Shown here one piece after another: positions 1 through 9,553 of a stretch of DNA of 34,678 bases. The stretch spans positions 11,694 through 46,371 of the forward strand of contig NW_006920876.1 of assembly GCF_000417875.1 (NCBI RefSeq), read 5' to 3'. Below the pieces are notes generated by a model. The model had not been told where the DNA came from. It worked only from the letters and a program-made list of their open reading frames with translations, and ran no database searches. Within the stretch, counting starts at the first letter, position 1. Every line of letters begins with the position of its first letter. The stretch comes from Pseudozyma flocculosa PF-1. Lineage: Eukaryota > Basidiomycota > Ustilaginomycetes > Ustilaginales > Ustilaginaceae. Both the position numbers and the translations under genes were made by a program.

Positions 1-541
1 CCGGCCAGCCTCTTCGCTACCTTCACCCTACCCCCGCAAGTCTCGACAACACATCAGCGTGAGTATCCGCCGGCCGTCTGATCGTCAGCACCAGCCGCCA
101 TCTTCGACATCGTCACACCATCGCCGCCGTCATCGCCGACCCGCTGTGCCGCCCCTCTGCTGGCCCGAATACGAGGCCAGGCGAAGAACCAACGACTGGG
201 AATCCACAGCCAGCCACCCCGACACCCTGGCCCACTACGACTTCACGACAGTCGAAGAAAGCAGCATCTCTGCCTGGTGAAGCTCTGCTCCGGCGACGAC
301 AGTTAGCCTGATCTTGTCAGCCGGAAAACTCGACTCGACTCGACCGACCGTCCGACTGTCCGACTGTCCGCCCGCCGATTCGCCCGTCGTTCCAAGGCCC
401 GACCTTTTCAGCCACCCCGACCTTCGCCTGCCGTGCACTCTAGTCATTCCGTTTTGCACTACCACGGACAAGCCATCTCAACTCGCCCCATCGCTTCTCT
501 TTCTTTCCCGCTCTCGCACAATCCACCAAACCAACAGAAAA
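1..541 (+). promoter_or_regulatory. Upstream region / 5' UTR of the eL42 gene
   Basis: No convincing gene is seen here. The last 60 bases before the start codon are pyrimidine-rich and then A-rich, as is common in fungal ribosomal protein gene leaders. A strong donor-like GTGAGT at 59-64 and an acceptor-like CTTTTCAG ending at 411 could bound an intron in the 5' UTR; a second acceptor-like CAACAG lies just before the start codon. This is inferred from splice-site appearance only. The region could also contain the 3' end of a gene that starts outside the window. Confidence 0.4.
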
Positions 542-1367
542 ATGGTCAACGTTCCCAAGACCAGGAGGACCTACTGCAAGGGCAAGCCCTGCAAGAAGCA
601 CACGTAAGTGTCCTATTGACGCTCAGACGGCGCCGCACACGTAGCCGGACACACGGAAGATGGAAGGCCGAAGGCAGGAATGGCGGAGCTCTAGATCCGG
701 GGGATCGGGTTGAAACGGCGGATATGGTGGACTGTGGCGGGAGCATGGAAAGGCCGCCCAACGAGGGCATCAACGGAGTCTGGTAGACTCTGTGGCATTG
801 GCCTTCTCATCGCCGCCGACTGGCCCGGCGGCTGGAACACCGTGGCGATCCGGCGGTCCTATATGAGGGATCATGATGGACCGGATCTCGTTTGGAGGAC
901 TCGCTTCGACGGGGCCGCGAACCCGAGCGCTGCACTCGTGTCAGTCCGAGTGTACTGACGAGGCCGCCTATCTCCCTCCGTCATCTTCCCTGACCTTCGC
1001 AGCCAGCACAAGATCACCCAGTACAAGACGGGCAAGGCTTCGCTCTACGCCCAGGGCAAGCGCCGTTACGACCGGAAGCAGAGCGGTTACGGTGGTCAGA
1101 CCAAGCCCGTCTTCCACAAGAAGGCCAAGAGTAAGTGTCACGGCTGCGCCTGCGAGAGGCGCTCGGCTCGCATTGATGCTCATAGCTGACCTCGCATCTC
1201 GTCGTCTACTGCCACCACCCTCGTCACCGCCCGCAGCGACCAAGAAGGTCGTCCTCCGCCTCGAGTGCGTTGCCTGCAAGTACCGATCCCACATGGCCCT
1301 GAAGCGCTGCAAGCACTTCGAGCTCGGCGGTGACAAGAAGCAGAAGAACGCTGCCCTCGTCTTCTAA
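542..1367 (+). CDS. RPL42: 60S ribosomal protein eL42 (L42/L44/L36a)
   Basis: Cytosolic large-subunit ribosomal protein located near the E site. Three exons join cleanly: 542-603, 1003-1130 and 1237-1367, with GT-AG introns of 399 and 106 bases. The product is 106 residues, exactly the usual family length. It starts [15 protein letters not shown], has zinc-ribbon cysteines (CKGKPC near the N-terminus and CVAC near residue 74), and ends KNAALVF. Residue 56, in the QTKPVF segment, is proline, the form associated with cycloheximide sensitivity in yeasts; glutamine there gives resistance. The ATG is chosen because the family begins MVN and because the preceding leader is CT/A-rich. Intron 1 is long for this genome, as is typical of ribosomal protein genes. 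The identification is secure. Confidence 0.97.
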
Positions 1368-2250
1368 ATGGAGAAGAGACGAACGCGTCGAGGTTAGCGC
1401 CAGTCGGAGCCGGAGCTGGAGGTGCAGGTCCGAGGTCGCGGCGGCATGGTCACGGGAATGCCGCCTCCCTCGGACTACGAGAGAGAGGAGGGAGGAAGTG
1501 GCCGCAGCGACGGCAGCCTCTCTATCCCTTGCCTGGGAGGGAGCTGCATGTCGTCGTGCGGGGGTGCCTATATCGCTCGTTGGTGGTGGCGCCGCGCCCT
1601 CGCTCTCGATCTCGATCTATGACGACGAGCCACTTCAATCTAAAAACACACACATCCCGATCCGCTCATCCACCGAGAGGAAGAGGAACCGATCCATGCC
1701 ATCTGTCGCGATCAAGGCTGTGCAAGCTCGTCCCGTCGCTGCCCGCCTCGTTGCGGACGTTTGAGCTGATCGGGCCAAACGAGGCGAACCACCACCACCA
1801 CCTGTACTTTTTACTCTTCACACCCCGCATCGCCTCGCCTCGCCTCGCCTCGCCCCTCCTTCGTATCGGTTCTCCCCCTTCCAACGATCACATATAAGCC
1901 CCCCTCTACGATATACAATCGCCCACGCATGCCCCCGCCCCGTCCCTGCTCGATCTGCCTGCCCGCTGGATCAGTCGTTTGGACAGATCAACTCGATGAG
2001 CCGGAGGAGCTCTACCTCCAACGGCGACGACACCTCGGCTCTTCGGCGTACGGGCGCCGGCGCCGGCGGAGAGCACAGACACGATGGCAGGTCGGCCCGT
2101 TCGAATGCGATGCGCCATGGCAGCGGTCGTGATTCGCGCTTCTACCTCTACAGAGCACATCCGACAAGGCTACACGAAACGTCTCGAGAAGGGAGGAAGA
2201 AGGGGGGTAACAGGTTTTGGCTACGGCCTCCCGCGCGCTCGCCCTCCTGC
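1368..2250. other. Intergenic region between eL42 and zuotin 3' ends
   Basis: The two flanking genes converge here, so this should hold two 3' UTRs. It contains a short pentanucleotide repeat, a CAC-rich stretch near 1791-1802 and a TATA-like CATATAAG near 1889-1896. Short open frames on both strands are Arg/Pro-rich and look like background of GC-rich DNA. I see no supported gene. Confidence 0.5.
1831..1855. repeat. CGCCT pentanucleotide microsatellite
   Basis: Four perfect tandem copies of CGCCT followed by a degenerate fifth (CGCCC), in the convergent intergenic region. Confidence 0.8.
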
Positions 2251-3606
2251 TCAGGCAAAGGCCGAGGGCGAGGCGCCGGCCTTTTCGCCGGCAGCCTTGA
2301 ACTCGGCCTTGATGGCGTCGGCGCCGCCGGCCTTTTCGGCCTTCTGCTTGACCTCGGCGACGACCTCGGGCTCGAGCTTGGAGCAGATGAGGTCGAGCTC
2401 GTTGAGCTGCGCCTCGATGACGCCGGCGTCGACGGCGGCGCCGGGGGCGAGGAAGTAGTTGTTGGACGTGACGAGGTCGCGCAGCGCCTTCTTGGTCTTT
2501 TTGAGGTTCTTCTTGGCGGCCTCCTTTTGCTTCTTGGCGTCGGCCTTTGCCGCCTTGTCGGCCTCGGCCTGCTTGTCGGCCTCTTCCTTTGCCTTGCGCT
2601 CGGCCTCCTCCTTGGCCTTGCGCTCGGCCTCGGCGGCCTTGGGGTCGGTGGCGGCGGCGGGCTTGCCCTTGTTGCGCTTGGCCTCGCGGGCGGCCTTGTC
2701 GTCGGCCTTGAACTGCTTGATGCGCGGGTCGACCGAGAGCGCCTTGTCGACCAGGCTGCGCAGGCGGGCGTTGTCCTCCTTCTTCCTGCGCGCGCGCTCG
2801 TTGCGGTTCTTCTTTTCCGTGTAGCGCTTGTCGTCGCGGTTGTCGCTGCCCTCGTTGATCTCCTTGTCAAGGTACTCGAACGACCTCCAGCTGTCGAAGT
2901 TGTACCAGAAGTCGTAAAAGGCGTTGACCTCGTCGCGGCTCGACTTTTCGTCGCCGAGGCTGGGGACGGGCCCGTTCTTGGGCTCCGAGAAGCGGGCCTC
3001 GCGCTCAAAGACGGGGGCCCAGAGGGCGTAGAACTTCTTGGGGTCCTCCTTGCCCGAGGGGACGTCGTCGTCGTCGATGGACTCGTCGACCGAGTCAAAC
3101 TGGCGGCGCTTTTCGGGGTTGGAGAGGATCTCGTGGGCCTTTGCGATGCACTTGAAGAACGAGTCGTCGTTTGCGAGGCCCGAGGAGCCGGCCTTCTTGT
3201 CGGGGTGGTGCTTGAGGACCTTTTTGCGGTGGGCGACCTTGATGTGGTCCTGGGTGGCCTTCCAGCGCAGGTTGGACAGGCCGAGGACGGCGTAGTGGTC
3301 CTGCGACTTCCACTCCTTGGGGTCGCGCTCGAGGAGGTCCTGGGACTCGGGCTCGTCGCCGACGTCTACCTCGGCATCGTCGCCGTTGGAGGCGTTGGCG
3401 GCCTCGGCGGCGAGCCTGTCGGCCTCGTGCTGGTCGTCGGTGGCAAAGTCGATCTGCTTGAGCTCGCGGCGCTTGTAGCCGACAAAGGCGGGGCCGACGG
3501 GGAAGAGGACCTGGTTGCCGGGGGCCGAGAGCTTCGACGGCTGGCCGGGCTTGAAGCCGGACGGGGCCGCGGCAAGCTCGAAGGGGAGGTCGATGACGGC
3601 AGACAT
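2251..3606 (-). CDS. ZUO1: Zuotin-type J-protein, ribosome-associated co-chaperone
   Basis: Class C J-protein that in yeast forms the ribosome-associated complex with the Hsp70 Ssz1, stimulating Ssb at the nascent-chain exit. Single exon, 451 residues (yeast Zuo1 has 433). The order is: N-terminal segment with the zuotin-typical LFPVGPAF (about 35-42); J domain about 102-172 beginning DHYAVLGL with the HPD tripeptide at 134-136; zuotin homology region with FYDFWYNFDSWRSFEYLD; a Lys/Arg/Glu/Ala-rich helical stretch that in the family contacts the ribosome; and a C-terminal segment matching the four-helix bundle region (TSNNYFLAPGA, LDLICSKLE). An in-frame ATG 54 bases upstream would add MLATTTTTII..., but MSAVIDLPFEL is the better start. 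It diverges from the SerRS gene, suggesting co-expression with translation genes. The highly charged region produces long antisense open frames that are not genes. Confidence 0.95.
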   Translation of the reverse strand: MSAVIDLPFELAAAPSGFKPGQPSKLSAPGNQVLFPVGPAFVGYKRRELKQIDFATDDQHEADRLAAEAANASNGDDAEVDVGDEPESQDLLERDPKEWKSQDHYAVLGLSNLRWKATQDHIKVAHRKKVLKHHPDKKAGSSGLANDDSFFKCIAKAHEILSNPEKRRQFDSVDESIDDDDVPSGKEDPKKFYALWAPVFEREARFSEPKNGPVPSLGDEKSSRDEVNAFYDFWYNFDSWRSFEYLDKEINEGSDNRDDKRYTEKKNRNERARRKKEDNARLRSLVDKALSVDPRIKQFKADDKAAREAKRNKGKPAAATDPKAAEAERKAKEEAERKAKEEADKQAEADKAAKADAKKQKEAAKKNLKKTKKALRDLVTSNNYFLAPGAAVDAGVIEAQLNELDLICSKLEPEVVAEVKQKAEKAGGADAIKAEFKAAGEKAGASPSAFA

Positions 3607-4008
3607 GGCAGAGGGTGGTAGGTGAGGGTCGATGATGGTGGTGGTGGTGGTGGCAAGCAAGGCGGTAGCTGGTTAGTGCGGCGATCGAGAAAGGCGACGG
3701 ACGACGCGGGGGCCCACCGCGTGCGAGGCGAAAAAGCACGAGGAAAATCGGGCCAAATTTCTTCGCGAGGGCAGGCAGCCAGGCCAGGCGGGCCCGAGCT
3801 TGGAAGCAACGCCCAAACCAACCAACCACGCACGCCCGAGTCCGAAGCAAGCAGCAGCCTAGGGCCCCGAGCCCACGCCTTGCGGAAAGTCACACTTTCG
3901 CTGGCAGCTAATCTTCGTGATCCTCACACTGGCGCCGTACCACCATCACCTCCGCCGCCTCCCTATACAGCCACCCTCCGTCTCGCCCCACCCCCTTTCG
4001 CTTGCAAT
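3607..4008. promoter_or_regulatory. Divergent promoter region of zuotin and SerRS
   Basis: About 400 bases between two start codons pointing apart. The zuotin side carries a CCACCACCACCAC-type run (plus-strand GGTGGT repeat near 3636-3650). The SerRS side is CT-rich (ACCATCACCTCCGCCGCC and following). No specific binding site is recognised. Shared control is inferred from the arrangement only. Confidence 0.55.
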
Positions 4009-5469
4009 ATGATCGACCTCCTCAGTGAGTGCCGGCTCTGCGGTCTACGCAGAGCAGCAGCGGGTCGACCACCAGGCCACCACTTCTGACCGCTGCCCCG
4101 CCCCGCTGCCCCTCGCTCCCCTTTCGCAGTGCTCCAGCCCGACAAGGGCGGCGACCCGCAGGTGGTCAAGGACTCGCAGCGCAAGCGAGGAGCGCCCGAG
4201 GAGCTCGTCGACCAGGTCCTCGACATGTACAAGCACTGGGTCTCGCTCCAAAAGGAGATTGACGCCGTCCGAAGAGAGGTCAACACCACCCAGGCCGAGA
4301 TCACAAAGAAGCGAAAGGCAAAGGAGAATGCCGACGAGGAGATGGCCAGGAAAAAGGAGCTCGACGCAAAGGTCGCAGAGCTCAAGCCCACCGTCGCCCA
4401 GGCAGAGGCCGACATGAGGCACAAGGCCTCGACCATTGGCAACATCGTCGGCGACCGCGTCCCCATCTCCCAGACCGAGGATGACAACGCCGTCATCCGC
4501 ACCTGGCACCCGGACGGCCCCAACGCAAAGGTCGAGAAAAAGACCGACATCCTCTCCCACCACGAGGTCATGTACCGCCTCGAGCTCTTTGACACCGAGC
4601 GCGGCACAAAGATTGCCGGCCACCGCGGCTTCTTCCTCACCGGCGACGGCGTCGACCTCAACCAGGCCCTCATCAACTACGGCCTCGACTTCCTCCGCAA
4701 GAAGAGCTACAAAAAGATCATGACGCCCTTTATGATGCGCAAGGACGCCATGAGCAAGACGGCGCAGCTCGACCAGTTTGACGAGGAACTCTACCACGTC
4801 ACGGGCGACGAGGACGACAAGTACCTCATTGCCACGTCCGAGCAGCCCATCTCGGCGTACCACTCGGACGAGGTCTTCACCGAGCCCGCCAAGCAGCTGC
4901 CCATCCGCTACGCCGGCTACTCGACCTGCTTCCGCAAGGAGGCCGGCTCGCACGGCAAGGACACCTGGGGCATCTTCCGTGTCCACCAGTTTGAAAAGGT
5001 CGAGCAGTTCTGCATCACCGACCCGGCCTCGTCGTGGGACATGCTCGAGGCCATGCTGGCCAACTCGGAGGAGTTCTACCAGTCGCTCGGCCTCGCCTAC
5101 CAGGTCGTCGCCATCGTCTCGGGCGCGCTCAACAACGCCGCCGCCATGAAGTACGACCTCGAGGCGTGGTTCCCCTTCCAGGGCGAGTTCAAGGAGCTCG
5201 TCTCGTGCTCCAACTGCACAGACTACCAGTCGCGCCGCCTCGACGTGCGCTGCGGCTTCAAGAAGCCCGGCGACTCGAAGCAGACCTTTGTCCACATGCT
5301 CAACGGCACCCTCTGCGCCACCGAGCGAGCCCTCTGCTGCCTCGTCGAAAACTGGCAGACGCCCGAGGGCCTCCGGATCCCCCCGCCCCTCCAGCCCTAC
5401 ATGCAGGGCCGCGACTTCCTCCCTTTCACCCGCGAGCTCCCCAAGAGCGCCGCCAAGGGCAAGAAGTAG
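4009..5469 (+). CDS. SES1: Cytosolic seryl-tRNA synthetase
   Basis: Class II aminoacyl-tRNA synthetase that charges tRNA-Ser. Two exons: a tiny 16-base exon 4009-4024 (MIDLL plus one base) and 4130-5469, joined across a 105-base GT-AG intron, giving 451 residues. The join gives MIDLLMLQPDKGGDP, which resembles the start of yeast Ses1. The domains are an N-terminal long antiparallel coiled-coil arm (about 35-105) that grips the tRNA long variable arm, then the catalytic core with TSEQP (about 241), motif 2 around CFRKEAGSHGKDTWGIFRVHQFEK (Arg near 274) and motif 3 NGTLCATERALCCLVEN (Arg near 405). It ends in a Lys-rich tail, KSAAKGKK, as in fungal and animal cytosolic enzymes. No mitochondrial presequence is visible. 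The first exon is inferred from the splice consensus and family similarity. Confidence 0.95.
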
Positions 5470-5607
5470 TGGCGCGGCGGCGATGGGCCCACGGGACACT
5501 TGTACACGATGGGATGGTTGCGAGAGAAGAGACGGCGACGCGAGAAACGAAGAAAGCTCGGGCCACGGGCCACGGCCCCGCCCTCAGACAGCACAGCTTG
5601 ATCGCGG

Positions 5608-5633
5608 GAGAGAGAGAGAGAGAGAAAGAGAGA
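5608..5633. repeat. GA microsatellite
   Basis: Nearly perfect GA dinucleotide run with one AA interruption, in the 237-base convergent spacer between the SerRS and GH8 stop codons. It lies in a probable 3' UTR. Confidence 0.8.
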
Positions 5634-5706
5634 CGAAGTGAATGAGAGGTGCCCAGCGGGGGTGGGCGCTGGCTCCGGTCCGGCAGGCGCGTCTCTGTCG
5701 CCCCTT

Positions 5707-7716
5707 CTACCGGAACAGCTCGGCATTGACAGCCTGCTCGGCGATGAGGACGTCGATGGAATCGCCAAAGTAGCTGTCCTTTGCCGCGGCGAGGGCGTCG
5801 ACGCCCTGCTTGTGCGAGGCCGAGTCGCCAAGGACGTAGCAGAGGTACGACGTCGGTGCGATAAAGGCCTTGTCTGCGCGGGCGCGCGTACGCCGCCGCC
5901 GTCGTCATCCATCGATTGATCGACCGTCATCGTCAGCTTAAGCCGCAGCGACCAAGTAAAACGAGGGACAGAGGGGAGGCCAACGTACCGCTGTAGTCGA
6001 CGAGGGGTTTGCCGCTCCAGATGTCGATGCCGGCGGGAGTCTGGGGGAAGTCGCACTCGCGGTGGTCGGGCGAGACGAGCGACTTGTACATCTTGTCGAG
6101 CACCGGTCGCAGCCGCGCATCCTGGGTGACGGCGTAGTAGTGCGCCAGCCTCCACGCTGCGTACATCGGGCCCGACATCGATCGTGCGAGGGTCAGTCAT
6201 CCAGAGATACGACGAGGAGGATGAGCTGGACAGGGGGAGCGCGAGCGCAAGGGGAAAGAGACTCACGCGTCCGGCAGGCGTTCCACGAGACGTGGCCGTC
6301 GTATTCGCCCTCGAGCAGCTTGCCCCACGCCGGCTTCCACGTGCGCTCCTGGGCATTGTACTCGAGGAAGTCCGGGACAAGGCCCGTCTCGGACTGCGAG
6401 GAGACGCTGACCGTCGCGCCGACGACGGCATCGACGACGCTGCGCCACGCCTGCTTCTGCCCCGCGTCTGGAAATGGCCAGGCGTTCAATGGCGCAGCCG
6501 TGGTTCTTCAGAAAAAGGCGACCGTGTTGGCTCGAGAGCGAGACCAGAAGCCGACGAGGCGGGCAACGACTCACCATCGACGAACTGCTCAAAGAGGTGG
6601 AAGGCGCTCAGGATAAAGTCCGAGGAGCGCGTGGCGTTGTAGAGCCGGACATTGTCGTCGCCGTCCGAATTGCACCAGTCTCCCAGCAGGGGTGTGCGCA
6701 GGTCCGGGTGAATCTCGTAGCGGTAGATCGCCGAGAGCAGAGCCTGGGCCTCGTGCCGGTATGCTCCAGCGGGGTAGGCGGGCGAGCCCTGCGGAAAGAG
6801 GCGCGATGCCAGGATCAGAGCCGCCGCGATGTCGATGTCTGCGTCGCGTCGTTCAGTGCGGGTTCGAACGAGATGGAAAGCGTCAGACACAGGGCGAAGG
6901 GGCCGCGTGAAGCACAAAGGCGCGGCGAGGAGAGCGTAGACGTACCGCCATCCGTGGCGCTGGTCTGGCCGTCTTCGGCGACGTAGAGGGCGTGGTGCTT
7001 CTTCTGCCGCACCTGCCACTTCATGAGGCCCTTTTCGTTGCGAAAGTGCAGGAAGAAACGCAGCAGAGCGTCAAAGTCCTGCAGGCTGCCGCGTCGAAGG
7101 GGGGGCGCGGTCGGGAGCGGGATCTCCGGGGCGCCCTGTCAGTGTGAGCCGTGTTGCTGGATCCGAGCGAGGCCAGGAAGCCGGCAACAACTCACTTGCG
7201 GTGCAGGATCGAGATGAGCATGGCATAGCCTGTCGTCGCGTCGGCGTTCGGCGGAAGCGAGCTCGTCAGCGCCAAGGCGAGGTGTCAGAGGTCACGCTAC
7301 GGTGGAGAGACAGGGCGAGGCTCACCGTGCGCCTCTGAACAGGTCACTGCATCGCCGTTGTCCCCCTGCAACGACGCCGGCGTCGAGAAGTCGATACGTC
7401 AGCCTGGAGAACCTCAGCTCTCGTGAATATCCGAGGCGGCGACGGGGAGCAAAACGTACGCTGGCGTTGTAGAAGCAGTAGAGACCCTTTGGGGGCCGTT
7501 TTGGCATCGCAGTCGGTCGCAGTTGAAAGAGGGGACGTAGGAGTCAGTAGGTGCCGCAAGAGGTCGCGATCGTGGCCGTGGCCGTGGCCTTGACCTGGAC
7601 AAGCGGAAGGACGGGGCGGTGGAGCAGATGGGCAGGCGGTCGGCTGGGCTGGGCGGGCTCACCTCTGGGCTGCTGCGGATGTAGGCGTTGCGCCACGCGA
7701 TGTATTTTGCCTCCAT
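5707..7716 (-). CDS. Family GH8 glycoside hydrolase (endoglucanase/licheninase/chitosanase type)
   Basis: Six-hairpin (alpha/alpha)6 glycosidase, predicted to cut beta-linked glucans or chitosan. Nine exons, transcription order: 7716-7663, 7486-7460, 7365-7326, 7229-7196, 7135-6946, 6838-6575, 6467-6267, 6156-5989, 5873-5707; about 381 residues. Visible family motifs are CSEAHGYAM (Glu as the proton donor of GH8, split across exons 3 and 4), TDGDIDIAAALILA (DGDxDIA motif), PLLGDW, RSSDF, GLVPDF and WNACRTPWRLA. In the last motif Asn sits where BcsZ-like members carry Asp (YDAxR), as in the GH8b subgroup. All junctions agree in phase except exon 4/5: exon 4 ends with two spare bases while exon 5 must be read from its first base, so one base is missing or the splice is unusual. 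The protein starts at MEAKYIAWRNAY with no signal peptide, so a 5' exon is probably missing. GH8 is mainly bacterial; transfer is possible, though the eight introns argue against a recent event. Confidence 0.85.
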
Positions 7717-8516
7717 GGTCGCTATCGCTCTCAAGGCTCACGCTAGACGGTATCGGGCCAAGACGATGGGGCAAGTGATGAGGAGGGCAGACGGGGTGAA
7801 GGGAGAGCAAGATGGAGCGTCGAGCGAGGTGGGAGGGCAGGCGACGCTCGAGCCAGCCCGGCCAGGCACAGCCTCGACCCGCCTTTCTTCTCGAGGGAGG
7901 GCTTGGGCAGGCGGGCGAGCGAGTCCCCAAGGCGAGCCGTCCAACATGGCAGCAAGCGCCGGCGCCGCCGGGCCGTCTTCCAGCACCCGAGAGGCGGCCA
8001 CGGGGGCCCTGGCTGGCCGCTGCTCGGCACGCTGCAGCCCGGCGCCTTTCCTCCGACGGCGGCCGACTCGGGGCCCTAGCCTTGCCTCTCGCCCGCCCTG
8101 CTGCACTCGACGTCGGAATGCCAACGACGCCGAGCTGCGCGACGACGGCGACGACAACAATGGATTCTGCAACCCACGACGACATCACACCCGCACCCGC
8201 ACGGCCAGCCAGCCAGCCAGCCATCCCGCGAGGTCAGACAGGCAAAGCGATAGTGTTACATGCTAAGGCGGAAAGAGGGCGCGCTCCCCTGCCAGTCAGA
8301 AGAAAAGAGGAGGGCAAGGGCGACCTCGTCGCCGAAAGCTCAAATTTTGGGTGGTGTGCAGCCCGCTCTTGTCCAAAGAGCCGGAAGGGAATAGGACGAT
8401 GCGACATGAGAGGGCGGATGCGGTCATGGGGGACAGGCCTGGATGACAACCCTTGGCATACAGAGGGAGCGAACGACGCAGAGAGAGAGTGTCGGGGCAG
8501 CCGCGCGATCCGCTGC
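7717..8516. other. Region between GH8 start and uS8 3' end
   Basis: Both neighbours are on the minus strand, so this holds the 5' region of the GH8 gene and the 3' UTR of uS8. A minus-strand open frame starting at 8224 (or at an internal ATG at 8185) begins with a hydrophobic run, SIVVVAVVAQLGVVGI, that could act as a signal peptide, but I found no clean donor linking it to the GH8 exons. A short run of CCAG copies lies near 8209-8224. Otherwise nothing is recognised. Confidence 0.4.
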
Positions 8517-9553
8517 TTAGTAGAAGAAGCCGAGGATCTTGCCGGCGGCGTGCTTCCTTCGGGCCTCCTCGTGGTCCATGATGCCGGCCGAGGTGGTGAG
8601 GACAACGTAGCCGAACGAACGAGCGGGCAGCAGCTGGCCGACCCAGTTCTCAATCTTGCTCAGCGGAACGTTGTAGCGGGGCGAGATGACACCGCACTTG
8701 TTGATGCGGCCGTTGAGCTGGATGACGACCTTGCCGGCACGGTGGTCGTCGACAATCTCGAACTCGCCAATGTAGCCTACAAGCAGCCAGGGCGGACGAC
8801 GGACGCAAAGTGCAACGACGAGGGTCAGCGGTGCTGTCCCCGGTATCCCGACAGGGCCATCACCGAACCGGAACAAGATGAACAGGCCGACGCGAGAGAG
8901 ATGTGGGGACCGCAGACCGTGTGCACCGAGGCGGTCCGACCCGCACCCCACCGCGAACGGCAAGGGGCATGGGTGGCTGACTACCTCCGTGCGGCCCGGC
9001 AGCGCGTCGCCGGCTTTGCTTTCTCGGAGCCTTAAAGATGAACGTCGGTGGACTGGAACGCGCAAGGCACTCCAAGCCGATAGCCCATTAGTTATAACTC
9101 CGAGGGCGGAGAGAGGGCAGACGGCGGGCAGGCTGAGCCGTCCAACGACTGACCTCTCATCCGCCTTTTGAGTCATCGAGTGGGGTGGCATGGCGACAAG
9201 GAGGGAGAACACCCAGTCACACCCGTCACATCGGGTAGGAGAGGGGGGCTGAGAACCGAGCAAATCCGCGACACTCACCGTGCTTCTGCATGACGGACAG
9301 GAACTTGACAACGACCTTGGACGAGGGTCGGACAAGAACCTGGCGCTTGCCCTTGCGCTCAGCGTTGACAATGCTGTTAAGAGCGTCGTTCTGTTGGGGG
9401 GAAAGACAGCGCCAGTGACCAAGAGAGGGGAGCACGGGGTCAGCAAGCACCGCCCTCTGCGAAGCCGGTCCCGGTGTCGTCCCGCGACGGCGAGACGACC
9501 CAAGGGAAGAGCGAGATGCAAGAGATACTCACGAGAACCGAAATGCGGACCAT
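8517..9553 (-). CDS. RPS22: 40S ribosomal protein uS8 (S22/S15a)
   Basis: Small-subunit ribosomal protein that binds the central domain of 18S rRNA. Three exons: 9553-9533 (MVRISVL), 9390-9279 and 8776-8517, all with GT-AG introns, the second 502 bases long. The product is exactly 130 residues, the normal eukaryotic length. Its sequence is unmistakable: [48 protein letters not shown] and the C-terminus [15 protein letters not shown]. The split codon for Gly in KHG|YIGEF joins cleanly. It diverges from the eS17 gene across 1.4 kb. The long second intron was inspected for a box C/D snoRNA; no convincing one was seen. Confidence 0.97.

Noticed and set aside
866..960. Box C/D snoRNA-like pair in eL42 intron 1 (ATGATGG and CTGA about 80 bases apart)
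   Set aside because: Box C has a mismatch and the flanks do not form a terminal stem.
1929..2132. 67-codon plus-strand frame following a TATA-like sequence
   Set aside because: Arg-rich, no recognisable feature, lies in the zuotin 3' UTR; TATA-like words occur by chance.
1996..3621. 541-codon plus-strand open frame antisense to zuotin
   Set aside because: It is a Leu/Val/Gly/Glu-rich mirror of the charged zuotin codons caused by strong GC3 bias; the minus strand has a complete J-protein.
4045..5499. 484-codon minus-strand open frame antisense to SerRS
   Set aside because: Same codon-bias effect. The plus strand encodes an intact synthetase.
6845..6885. tRNA B-box-like GTTCGAACC on the minus strand
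   Set aside because: Lies in a GH8 intron, no T-stem pairing and no A box or acceptor stem around it.
7544..8224. 226-codon minus-strand frame upstream of GH8 as an independent gene
   Set aside because: Only its first 45 residues look protein-like; the rest is Arg/Pro/Ala background overlapping the GH8 first exon in another frame.
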